This document shows, piece after piece, positions 36,445 to 43,644 of a DNA stretch of 64,000 nucleotides; position 1 is the first letter of the stretch; each line of letters opens with the position of its first letter. The translations under genes were made by a program, and so were the position numbers. The notes beneath the pieces were generated by a model that searched no databases, was not told the DNA's origin, and saw only the letters and a program-made list of their open reading frames with translations. Source of the DNA: Arcanobacterium phocae (GTDB lineage Bacteria > Actinomycetota > Actinomycetes > Actinomycetales > Actinomycetaceae); the NCBI RefSeq assembly GCF_900105865.1, contig NZ_LT629804.1:1674001-1738000 (forward strand), read 5' to 3'.

Positions 36445-36926
36445 TTGCGAGACCTTAATGCTGTCAATGCTTCTTTTCTTAAATGCCGTTCTAGGCGATC
36501 AACGTATATGTAACCATCTAAATGATCACATTCGTGCTGGATAAGGCGGCCCCAGATTTCTTCACCTTCAACAACAACTTTATTTCCCTGTAAATCGATG
36601 CCTTCAGCTCGTGCATACCATGGACGTCGACACGGATACCATAAGTCTGGAACGGATAGACAGCCTTCATCACCGTCTTGCGTTTCGTCAGATGTTTCCA
36701 CAATCATCGGGTTGAGTATGTAGCCTGTATTCCCCTCGATATTCCACGAAAATGCGCGATAAGATACACCAATTTGATTCGCAGCTAATCCAGCTCTGCC
36801 GGGCTCCTGAACATTCTCCATCAAATCGCGAACAAGCTGCTCAATACCTGGTGTGATGCGCGTAATCGGATCGCATACGCTTCGTAAAACTGGATCTCCA
36901 ATTATTCGAATATCTCGGTAACTCAT
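36441..36926 (-). CDS. def: Peptide deformylase
   Basis: 161-aa metalloenzyme that removes the formyl group from nascent proteins. All three motifs are present: [11 protein letters not shown] (motif 1), EGCLSVP with metal ligand C89, and HECDHLDG with H131/E132/H135. The start at 36926 ([12 protein letters not shown]) gives the normal family length; earlier in-frame starts add residues not seen in the family. GAGG lies only two bases before the ATG, so initiation context is weak. First gene of a def-epimerase pair, divergent from the CDP-alcohol transferase gene. Confidence 0.93.
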   Translation of the reverse strand: MSYRDIRIIGDPVLRSVCDPITRITPGIEQLVRDLMENVQEPGRAGLAANQIGVSYRAFSWNIEGNTGYILNPMIVETSDETQDGDEGCLSVPDLWYPCRRPWYARAEGIDLQGNKVVVEGEEIWGRLIQHECDHLDGYIYVDRLERHLRKEALTALRSRK

Positions 36927-37101
36927 AGCCTCTATTCTTCCACATTGGCACTTTATAGGGAACATCGCGTTCCATCTTCTCTCCTTGTACGGACAATAAG
37001 CGACATTGTGCGCACTAATTGACGCCAAAATATCACACGGTTTTCTAAAATCGTCCGGTAGGATTACCTGCGTGACCCGTAGACAATTAGACGGAGTAAT
37101 C

Positions 37102-37854
37102 GTGAAAGATACAGTTCAACGGCCCTACCCGCTATCGCGCTATGTAAAGGCTTGGGCAGTACACGCCTTCACCATGACAGGCGTCATATGGGTAATCTTG
37201 GCAACCCGTGCTCTAATGCTTGACGACTATAAGATGATGTGGCTATGGCTAGGCATCGCATTAGTGGTTGATGCCGCAGATGGACCGATGGCACGCAAAG
37301 CGAAGGTTCTCGAGGTGGTGCCATGGTTTTCGGGCACAATGATGGATAATATCGTTGACTATATGACGTGGACTATGGTCCCAGTAGTGTTTATGGCAGA
37401 AGTACTCCCCTTTGGCGGTGAGCATTTCGCTATTGGTGCAGCTAGCCTCGCAGCCACATCCTCAATGTTCTGTTACGCCAATACTAAGATGAAATCATCC
37501 GACTGGTACTTCGTGGGATTCCCCGCAGCATGGAACATCGTTATCGTCATCTTGTGGTTGTTTGGTACACCGGCCATCTTTAATTGGATTGTCGTTATAG
37601 CATTTACAATTCTTGCTGTTATCCCATGGAAGTGGGTGCATCCATTCCGCGTCAAGCACCTAAGAATATTTAACGCACTTGCAGCTATCACTTGGGTAGC
37701 AATTACCGCAGTCTGGGTAATCATATACCCTGCAACTCCCCTGTGGATCCTAATCCCATGGTGGATTTCTGGCCTATGGCTACTTGTTGCCGGTGCTATT
37801 CGCACGTGGCGCGATCGGCCTGATCCTGAGGCATTAATAGAGTCCGCACACTAA
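37102..37854 (+). CDS. CDP-alcohol phosphatidyltransferase, phosphatidylcholine synthase-like
   Basis: 250-aa integral membrane enzyme with about 7-8 hydrophobic helices. The CDP-alcohol motif is DAADGPMAR followed by G-x3-D-x3-D ([10 protein letters not shown]) with a 12-residue spacer (12 rather than the usual 8-9), which is the arrangement seen in bacterial phosphatidylcholine synthases (Pcs), enzymes joining choline to CDP-diacylglycerol. Assignment to Pcs is from this motif, length and overall layout and is moderately sure. Two starts compete: GTG 37102 with GGAG upstream (chosen), and GTG 37072, exactly 7 bases after TAGGAT (leaderless). Single-gene unit with a terminator. Confidence 0.75.
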   Translation: MKDTVQRPYPLSRYVKAWAVHAFTMTGVIWVILATRALMLDDYKMMWLWLGIALVVDAADGPMARKAKVLEVVPWFSGTMMDNIVDYMTWTMVPVVFMAEVLPFGGEHFAIGAASLAATSSMFCYANTKMKSSDWYFVGFPAAWNIVIVILWLFGTPAIFNWIVVIAFTILAVIPWKWVHPFRVKHLRIFNALAAITWVAITAVWVIIYPATPLWILIPWWISGLWLLVAGAIRTWRDRPDPEALIESAH

Positions 37855-37900
37855 GCAGAACCCAAGATGCTTTCCTGCCAAACTAAGACAAAACCGTAAG

Positions 37901-37938
37901 AAAGATGCCGCGCATTCTAGATGATGTGCGGCATCTTT
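37901..37938 (+). terminator. Intrinsic terminator after the Pcs-like gene
   Basis: AAAGATGCCGC and GCGGCATCTTT form the stem, loop about 15 bases, T-rich 3' flank. Confidence 0.8.
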
Positions 37939-38207
37939 ATCTATTTATTTCACCCTAGAAATGAAATACTCAACGACAGTCACGAAGCCTGAAACTAATA
38001 ACTTCCTATCCACAATTCGAGCTTTCAAATTAACGTTTTATAGCTTCTCAAAGGCCTATTAAGCCTCCCCTACCCCCGAAGCACAGTCAGCCGCTAAAAG
38101 TACGTTAGAAGCATGCACAGCACGTACCGAAGCACAGCAATAAAGGCAATATGAACAATGGAGCAACATTATGACGAGCAGAGGCGTTTAAGGCTTACAA
38201 AAGGGCA
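37939..38207. other. Non-coding stretch
   Basis: No supportable gene. AT-rich, with an 11-base direct repeat CGAAGCACAG near 38078 and 38130 and a 23-codon Ala/Glu-rich open stretch flanked by stops, which might be the decayed tail of a gene. No repeat array, tRNA or strong promoter was seen. Confidence 0.4.
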
Positions 38208-38233
38208 TAAAAAAGGCGCACCCCGTTGTGCGC
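38208..38233 (-). terminator. Terminator of the 35-aa small gene
   Basis: On the minus strand GCGCAC and GTGCGC (extended by GG/CC) flank a 5-base loop, followed by six T. It lies 22 bases after the TGA of the small gene. Confidence 0.82.
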
Positions 38234-38254
38234 TTCTTCTATCTTCGCTACTTT

Positions 38255-38362
38255 TCACCACATGCGAGAATCGATTGCGAAATCAATATCCTTTGCACGA
38301 GCTTCAACGATTAATGCGTTAACTGTTTCACGTGAACGGAACACATCCTTGAACTTCTTCAT
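38255..38362 (-). CDS. 35-aa small protein gene
   Basis: A short gene with unusually strong expression signals: AGGAGGTGA (38366-38374), almost the full anti-16S complement, six bases before the ATG, and an intrinsic terminator just after the stop. The product starts MKKFKDVFRS, continues RETVNALIVEARAKDIDF and ends DSRMW; it is basic at the N-terminus, mixed-charge and helical-looking, with no signal peptide, no Cys and no membrane segment. I do not recognise a family. It lies downstream of tRNA-Asn in a gene-poor region. A mini-ORF of eight codons overlaps its ribosome binding site. Confidence 0.65.
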   Translation of the reverse strand: MKKFKDVFRSRETVNALIVEARAKDIDFAIDSRMW

Positions 38363-38573
38363 TTTTCACCTCCTAGAATTTTCTTTGTACATAATTAAAG
38401 TACTCCTGACCAACTTTTATTCCCAGCCACCAGACCCTAATGTGAGCTATCGATCCTTTCCTAGAACTTAGGACATTCCTACAGAAAGGAGCTAAGTCGA
38501 AACGACATCATGAATGTTTAACAAAACCCACAAGAGTTGCCACAGACACAAGAGACAACTCAGCGAAGGTATA

Positions 38574-38609
38574 TACAAAAAATGTCCGGCTTTAATTAGC
38601 CGGACATTT
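38574..38609 (-). terminator. Terminator after tRNA-Asn
   Basis: AATGTCCGGCT and AGCCGGACATT form an 11-bp stem with a 6-base loop; on the minus strand ATTTTTTG follows. Confidence 0.85.
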
Positions 38610-38612
38610 ATT

Positions 38613-38687
38613 TGGCTCCCGCAGCTGGACTCGAACCAGCAACCCTTCGATTAACAGTCGAATGCTCTGCCATTGAGCTATGCGGGA
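38613..38687 (-). tRNA. tRNA-Asn (GUU)
   Basis: 75 nt with encoded CCA. Acceptor TCCCGCA/TGCGGGA, D arm TAGCTCAATGGCAGAGC, anticodon stem TTCGA/TCGAA with loop CTGTTAA (anticodon GTT), T arm CTGGTTCGAGTCCAG, discriminator G. Confidence 0.95.
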
Positions 38688-38807
38688 AAGCGACTTAAAA
38701 AACTATAGAACGACTTCACGCCAGATGCAAACTCGATTTAACATTTTGCCTCCTTTTGTTACCGTCATCACACCACGAAGGTCTTAAAACGTTGATAAAT
38801 CACGGAT

Positions 38808-39305
38808 TTAAAAATCTAGACCAACCATATCGCGTAGCTCAGATTCAAGTTTCGCGATCTCCTTCATGTCTGCCTGTGTTGGTTGCGCGCTAACTAGTAT
38901 TTGCACGAATAATGACTCATCTGCCCGCCGTCGTATCTGACCGTAGGCCATACTTCCAGAAGGTAAATCCACATAATTACGGCAAACAATAGAGCGCTCC
39001 ACTCGCTCATGAACCATCGTTAATAATTGCTCATTTGCATCTGCCGCGAACCGGACTCTCAAAGTTTCGATAGCCGGATCAACAAATGCAATAGTCAACT
39101 CCCGAAGAGCAGAATCCCACGAAGCTGCTTCAATCTCAAACCATTCATACACCTGCCAGTCGCCAGTGTTACTCACGATCGCTAGTTCACTAGGCCATAC
39201 TGCGATCCACGATTCTTGTGGCTCTACGATTTCTGAAGCTGTTGTCGGATATCCGTTGTGCTTGTTCTTCAGAAAAGTAGGGATTCTAGAGGACTTGCGA
39301 AACAT
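38808..39305 (-). CDS. Hypothetical protein
   Basis: 165-aa soluble protein starting MFRKSSRIPTFLK; GGAAGG lies upstream of the ATG at 39305. The body (SWIAVWPSELAIVS, WFEIEAASWDSALRELTI, RVRFAADANEQLL) reads as an alternating beta structure that resembles a PH-like or immunoglobulin-like fold; this is a guess. No catalytic motif. The start overlaps the 3' end of the upstream membrane-protein gene by 20 bp, implying coupled translation. Confidence 0.65.
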   Translation of the reverse strand: MFRKSSRIPTFLKNKHNGYPTTASEIVEPQESWIAVWPSELAIVSNTGDWQVYEWFEIEAASWDSALRELTIAFVDPAIETLRVRFAADANEQLLTMVHERVERSIVCRNYVDLPSGSMAYGQIRRRADESLFVQILVSAQPTQADMKEIAKLESELRDMVGLDF

Positions 39306-39540
39306 TATTACCTTCCCACTCTGCAGCAACAACGAAACTGGAAATAGCTCTACTAGTAGCGGCATCATGATGCGCCGCATTCTGCCCTGCGAAAAATCCC
39401 AAAAATGCAAGGATAACGCCAGCAACTATAGCTATCAAAAAATATTGCTTCTGCTTTACTTTGAGCTTTGCAACTTCCTCATCAGTTAGTTTCTGGGAGA
39501 CATCTGCAGTAGCTTCTAAGTCTTTCTCTTCACTGTTCAC
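39286..39540 (-). CDS. Small single-pass membrane protein
   Basis: 84-aa protein with an acidic N-terminus (about 1-30), one transmembrane helix about residues 34-52 (YFLIAIVAGVILAFLGFFAG) and a short outside tail. Function unknown. GTG start; TAGACT lies 6 bases upstream on the minus strand and there is no Shine-Dalgarno, so it is probably leaderless. Overlaps the following hypothetical gene by 20 bp and lies 9 bp after the PKD-like gene. Confidence 0.62.
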   Translation of the reverse strand: MNSEEKDLEATADVSQKLTDEEVAKLKVKQKQYFLIAIVAGVILAFLGFFAGQNAAHHDAATSRAISSFVVAAEWEGNNVSQVL

Positions 39541-39549
39541 GCTTGTAGT

Positions 39550-40326
39550 CTATCGTGACCTGTACGTAAGAGCTGAATGAGCCTCAACAACGGTCAGCTC
39601 TTTTCCAATAGCTTTCGTCTCCGCATCCCCAGGAACTTTTATCCACGCACCGCTCGGTAGCTGTGCTTCAACCTTCCATACGACGGTCACATCAGGCTGG
39701 ACATACCCGCCATATTTATAAGAGTGTTGAACATCACCATCTGGCCACATGCCGCCTGGCGACAACGTATCCATCAATTTACCGTCGCCAAAATTCCACT
39801 TGTACATCTGTGGAATTAGATGAACGTCAATCTGATGGCCTCCAACCGTAACGCTCGAGTGGTGTTCGTGTGCGGTACTCAGAAAATAAACATCTTTGTT
39901 AACTAAAACTTCACTTCCACTAGGTTGTATCTCCAGATCTCCATGGTCGATTATGGTTGAAGCTTGGTCATGAACAGCTTGCGCAATATCAGCAATATCC
40001 AAATCAGAAGACTTTTCAGTATCGCATAGAGCTTTCCGGTGTTTTTCCAGCTCAATAACATTTCCCAAACCTTGCCCAATGTGCATAGTGGACGGAATAG
40101 GTTTATTTGCACAAAAATCCGCCATTGTGTAAGTAGGGTCAGGAAAGGTGAGAGTAGAACCATTTCTTGGCATGCCCTCAGTTACACCTTGCACTACAGA
40201 AGGCAGAACGAATTCTCTAGTTGCGTGGATAGTAACCGCATTCCCATCTGCTGAGCTACTCCAAATATCACCTCCCGCACGAAATAATCCGATTAAAATC
40301 CACTGGTACGCCAAAAGCCCAAACAT
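39550..40326 (-). CDS. Membrane-anchored exported protein with PKD-like region
   Basis: 258-aa protein with an N-terminal hydrophobic helix (LLAYQWILIGLF) acting as signal anchor, then a polar extracytoplasmic domain. The stretch YKWNFGDGKLMDTLSPGG followed by HSYKYGGYVQPDVTVVW has the W-x-FGDG ... H-x-Y pattern of PKD domains, usually extracellular protein- or sugar-binding. Two Cys (ANKPIP region and KALCDTE) might pair. Begins 2 bp after the DUF6318-like lipoprotein gene, so the two are cotranscribed and probably act together at the cell surface. Specific role unknown. Confidence 0.7.
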   Translation of the reverse strand: MFGLLAYQWILIGLFRAGGDIWSSSADGNAVTIHATREFVLPSVVQGVTEGMPRNGSTLTFPDPTYTMADFCANKPIPSTMHIGQGLGNVIELEKHRKALCDTEKSSDLDIADIAQAVHDQASTIIDHGDLEIQPSGSEVLVNKDVYFLSTAHEHHSSVTVGGHQIDVHLIPQMYKWNFGDGKLMDTLSPGGMWPDGDVQHSYKYGGYVQPDVTVVWKVEAQLPSGAWIKVPGDAETKAIGKELTVVEAHSALTYRSR

Positions 40327-40328
40327 AG

Positions 40329-40931
40329 TCAGCCAATCCTTCCAGTAAAACCTGCACCATCGCCTATCTGGAAATTAGTGATCTGCCATGTTGATTTCTT
40401 TTCAAGAGAAACTACAACGTGATACTTGTCTGGACTTTGTTCTTCATCAGAGTATCGGCCATGAATTACGACGTCTCGTCTTTCCACCAAAAACTGGATC
40501 TCATACCGGTTCTCATTCTCACTAACGATCCCGTTAACTTGGTCTAGTATCAAGATAGTACTGTCAATCCAGGTTTCATCTTTCTTATTGCGCTCCTCCG
40601 CCAACACTTCTTGGCAGAATTTACATTCGGCGCCTGAATGCTTTTCCCAATACGAAGTATCACCAGTTTTTAACATGTACGGGTAAAACATAACGAAATG
40701 TTTCGCCACCGCGACGGCATCGGTTCGTGCATCGCCAGAAAGCTCTGGCTCAGTAGGAGCCTCAAGTACTGGACGTGGCGGGATAACATGTTCGTGGCGT
40801 GTCTGTGTTTCTTGAGTCCCGAGGGCCCTCGGCTCTTGTTGTACCTCATTACATGAAGAAAGTGTTGCGCTTACACAAGCACAGAAAACCAAGACGCTAG
40901 CTTTCTGAAAATTACTGTATATGTGATTCAT
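40329..40931 (-). CDS. DUF6318-like lipoprotein
   Basis: 200-aa predicted lipoprotein: signal peptide 1-26 and lipobox LSSC with lipidated C27. A Pro/Glu/Thr-rich spacer follows (to about 65), then a domain with YMLKTGDTSYWEKHSGAECKFC, matching the GDT ... CxxC pattern of DUF6318, an actinobacterial surface lipoprotein family. The CKFC pair could form a disulfide. Function unknown. Start has only a weak ribosome binding site. First gene of a run with the PKD-like protein and perhaps the two small genes after it. Confidence 0.75.
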   Translation of the reverse strand: MNHIYSNFQKASVLVFCACVSATLSSCNEVQQEPRALGTQETQTRHEHVIPPRPVLEAPTEPELSGDARTDAVAVAKHFVMFYPYMLKTGDTSYWEKHSGAECKFCQEVLAEERNKKDETWIDSTILILDQVNGIVSENENRYEIQFLVERRDVVIHGRYSDEEQSPDKYHVVVSLEKKSTWQITNFQIGDGAGFTGRIG

Positions 40932-41029
40932 TTACTCGCCCATCCCAATGTGGTATATCGGCTTGATATATCGGCTGGTTCCAATGTAACAGTTACGGTG
41001 ATTACCAGAAAAAAGTTATCCACAGGTAT

Positions 41030-41065
41030 AAAAATCCCGTGGTATAACGTTAGCTATACCACGGG
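41030..41065 (-). terminator. Terminator after tRNA-Met
   Basis: CCCGTGGTATA and TATACCACGGG form an 11-bp stem; on the minus strand it is followed by ATTTTTA. Confidence 0.85.
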
Positions 41066-41071
41066 AGAACG

Positions 41072-41145
41072 TGCCCCCGGCAGGACTTGAACCCGCGACC
41101 AAAGAATTATGAGTTCCCTGCTCTAACCAGCTGAGCTACAGGGGC
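41072..41145 (-). tRNA. tRNA-Met (CAU, elongator type)
   Basis: 74 nt, CCA not encoded (CGT follows the discriminator A). Acceptor GCCCCTG/CGGGGGC, D arm TAGCTCAGCTGGTTAGAGC, anticodon loop CTCATAA, T arm GCGGGTTCAAGTCCTGC. The acceptor start has a paired first base, so not an initiator; a CAU tRNA-Ile2 cannot be fully excluded by eye. Confidence 0.88.
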
Positions 41146-41209
41146 GACAAAAACAATGGTACCGAAAAGTCACGCTATCCAAAAATCTAGCGTTTGATCA
41201 CAACACATC

Positions 41210-43183
41210 TCACAAACCGTCGTCTTCATCATATGCTCGTCGTGTTGCTTCCAGCCGCATCAAAATTTCAAATAACTGTTCTTGCTGAGGCGAATCCGCG
41301 GCTATAGTCTGCATCTCACGTCGGACATCAGCAATTTGTTGGGTAATGCCTTGTCGGATAAGGGAGACGATGATGCCACGTACATAGCGCCAGGACTCTT
41401 CTCCTCCGTTTTCTGGCAACGGTGCAACAGTCAGCTGTCGAATCGCACCTCGAACGAGGTCATCGGCATTATTTTCAACTTGTTCAATAAACCATGCGCT
41501 CGCCCGAATCGAAGCCGTATTCTCGTCTACTCCAGAATGCTTCAACTGAGTAAATTTGTCATCATAGGCACTCACCGTACCAGCAGCGCTAATAGCATCG
41601 AATATGCTCTGGTGAATCGGAGTGAGGAAGGTTCGAACCGGAATTTGATCTGCATGAGCTGTATGCGCCATCCCAGGTAGTTGCAGCATGACTTCTAAGG
41701 CTTGCCGTTCAACCCGCGTTACTGGATCACGTAAGCTATCGCGGGATGCAAGCACTGGCTGCGGAAGCGGTCCTTCATTTTCGGCACTATGCCGCTGTGG
41801 CGCGTTCCCAGAGCGTGCTGCCTGGCGGACGCTATCGCGGACTAATGTCTCATCCATTCCCAGCCAGCCAGCAAGTTGGCGTGAATATTCTGACTGCAAC
41901 ACTCGGTCTCGTATTTGCGCCACGATCGGCGCAGCTGCCCGCAAACCAGCAGTTCTTCCCTCAACAGAATGCAATGGCAACTCACGTAGCATGGATCGAA
42001 TCGCGAATTCAAAGAGCGGTTTACGTTGTGCTACCAATTGGCGCACAGCTTCATCTCCCCCTGCCATCCGTAACTCACATGGATCCATACCATTTTCTGA
42101 CACAGCGACGAAGGTTTGAGCCGCAAAACTTTGATCTTCTTGGAACGCCCGCAACGCGGCCTTCTGGCCGGCCGCATCGCCGTCGAATGTGAAGATGACT
42201 TCCCCACCGAAAGCGTGCCCGTTACTCATCATTACGCCGGCAGCAGGATTTGCAGAATCGCCCATAAGCCGACGTACTATTTTTACATGCTCCGTACCGA
42301 AAGCAGTACCACAAGTCGCAACCGCATTTGTCACGCCTGCTAGATGGGCTGCCATCACATCGGTATATCCTTCGACGACGACGATTGCGCGCTCCGAAGA
42401 TATTGCCTTTTTCGCAACATCGAGTCCATACAACACACCTGATTTTTTATAAATCATTGTTTCTGGAGTGTTTAAGTATTTAGGTCCTTGATCTGAGTCA
42501 AGCAATTTTCGCGCACCAAAACCAATAGGCTCCCCAGTAATCGAATGAATCGGCCACATCACGCGGCCTCGGAAACGATCATACAAGCCCCGAGTTTTTT
42601 GTGAAGCCAAACCAGACGCCGAAATTTCTTTATCAGTAAAGCCACGCCGACGAAGCTCCGTTAGTAACCCATCCCAGGAATCAGGAGAATAACCAACTCG
42701 GAAATCTGCAATCGCTTGCGAACTGAAGCCACGGGCAGCCAAAAGATCCCGTGCTGGTTTACCAGCTTCCGTCGCCAACTGTTGTACATAAAATTCTTCC
42801 GCAACACGATGAGCATCGATGAGTCGGGCACGCGTCACATCACGAGGCCGCGAATCGTCTCGACTATTTCGTCCGTTCTCCTCATACTCGATAGCAACAC
42901 CCGCTTTGCGAGCCAAAAGCTCGACTGCTTCAACGAAAGACACATGCTCAATTCGTTCAATGAACGAAATCGCGTCGCCGCCCTCGCCACAGCCAAAACA
43001 ATGCCAGCGATTAACGTGAGGACGCACATGGAATGACGGGGTCTTTTCATCGTGGAAAGGACACAGGCCTTTCATGGATCCGACGCCAGCTGTTTTCAAC
43101 GTGACATATTCCCCGACAACATCTTCGATGCGTGTCTTGTCCCGCACATCGTCGATTACTGATCGTTTAATCATTCCACCCAT
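41210..43183 (-). CDS. dnaG: DNA primase
   Basis: 657-aa primase making RNA primers at the replication fork. CHC2 zinc-binding domain with C41-P-F-H44 and C62-F-G-C65, the RNA-polymerase core with the TOPRIM motif VVVEGYTDVMAAH and a later FDGD, and a helicase-binding C-terminal domain. The ATG at 43183 lies 6 bases after TAACAT (minus strand), so a leaderless start is preferred to the ATG three codons in (43174), whose GGTGGA is too close to function. Divergent from the rhodanese gene; in many actinobacteria dgt is its direct upstream neighbour, here 5 kb away. Confidence 0.95.
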   Translation of the reverse strand: MGGMIKRSVIDDVRDKTRIEDVVGEYVTLKTAGVGSMKGLCPFHDEKTPSFHVRPHVNRWHCFGCGEGGDAISFIERIEHVSFVEAVELLARKAGVAIEYEENGRNSRDDSRPRDVTRARLIDAHRVAEEFYVQQLATEAGKPARDLLAARGFSSQAIADFRVGYSPDSWDGLLTELRRRGFTDKEISASGLASQKTRGLYDRFRGRVMWPIHSITGEPIGFGARKLLDSDQGPKYLNTPETMIYKKSGVLYGLDVAKKAISSERAIVVVEGYTDVMAAHLAGVTNAVATCGTAFGTEHVKIVRRLMGDSANPAAGVMMSNGHAFGGEVIFTFDGDAAGQKAALRAFQEDQSFAAQTFVAVSENGMDPCELRMAGGDEAVRQLVAQRKPLFEFAIRSMLRELPLHSVEGRTAGLRAAAPIVAQIRDRVLQSEYSRQLAGWLGMDETLVRDSVRQAARSGNAPQRHSAENEGPLPQPVLASRDSLRDPVTRVERQALEVMLQLPGMAHTAHADQIPVRTFLTPIHQSIFDAISAAGTVSAYDDKFTQLKHSGVDENTASIRASAWFIEQVENNADDLVRGAIRQLTVAPLPENGGEESWRYVRGIIVSLIRQGITQQIADVRREMQTIAADSPQQEQLFEILMRLEATRRAYDEDDGL

Positions 43184-43189
43184 ACATCT

Positions 43190-43242
43190 ATGTTAGCTGG
43201 CTATGTCAAGTGCAGAAATAAATAGCACGTCACTATTACACT
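43190..43242. promoter_or_regulatory. Divergent leaderless promoters of dnaG and the rhodanese gene
   Basis: TAACAT at 43195-43190 (minus) and TACACT at 43237-43242 (plus), each with exactly 6 bases to the respective ATG. Both genes lack a Shine-Dalgarno. Confidence 0.6.
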
Positions 43243-43248
43243 AGGCGT

Positions 43249-43590
43249 ATGGGATTTTTTGATTTTATCTATCCGGCTGGGTCTTCCCCACAGCTCACTA
43301 CTGCACAAGCATTTCAAGAGCAACAAGATGGCGCTCGAATTATCGACATTCGAGACATTATCGAATGGAATAAAGGTCATGTACTTGATAGTTTTCATAT
43401 CCCGCAAGCAAAATTATTACGTCCAGGTGCCGGCATCGATAAAGATGATCGGCTAATACTGGTATGCAACACTGGCACTATCTCTCTATCGGTGGCTCAC
43501 AAACTTGTTCAAGAAGGATACGATGCCACTTCTATTCATGGTGGTTTTGACAGTTGGAAACGATCCGGATACCCAATTCGCTATCGGTGA
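43249..43590 (+). CDS. Rhodanese-like domain protein
   Basis: 113-aa single rhodanese domain. IDIRDIIEWNKGHV (CH2A-like region) and the active loop VCNTGTIS with catalytic C73. Such proteins move sulfane sulfur between donors and acceptors; the acceptor is unknown. No signal peptide, so cytosolic. Leaderless start (TACACT, 6 bases upstream). Its product could relate functionally to the SQR-like protein elsewhere in the window, but there is no linkage evidence. Confidence 0.88.
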   Translation: MGFFDFIYPAGSSPQLTTAQAFQEQQDGARIIDIRDIIEWNKGHVLDSFHIPQAKLLRPGAGIDKDDRLILVCNTGTISLSVAHKLVQEGYDATSIHGGFDSWKRSGYPIRYR

Positions 43591-43598
43591 ACAAAAAG

Positions 43599-43635
43599 AA
43601 AAATGGCCCAAACAATCTCGTTTGGGCCATTTTTA
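43599..43635. terminator. Bidirectional terminator between rhodanese gene and mglC
   Basis: AAAATGGCCCAAAC and GTTTGGGCCATTTT with a 6-base loop; A-run on one side and T-run on the other let it end both convergent transcripts. Confidence 0.88.
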
Positions 43636-43644
43636 TCGTCGTCG

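Noticed and set aside
38040..38200. Ala/Glu-rich short frame and repeated CGAAGCACAG
   Set aside because: Stops on both sides, no start signals; could be a gene relic but unsupported.
38226..38471. 81-codon plus-strand frame
   Set aside because: Antisense to the 35-aa gene, with no ribosome binding site and atypical composition.
41072..41145. tRNA-Ile2 with modified CAU anticodon
   Set aside because: Acceptor and D-arm pattern fit elongator tRNA-Met better; not excluded without a full tRNA model.
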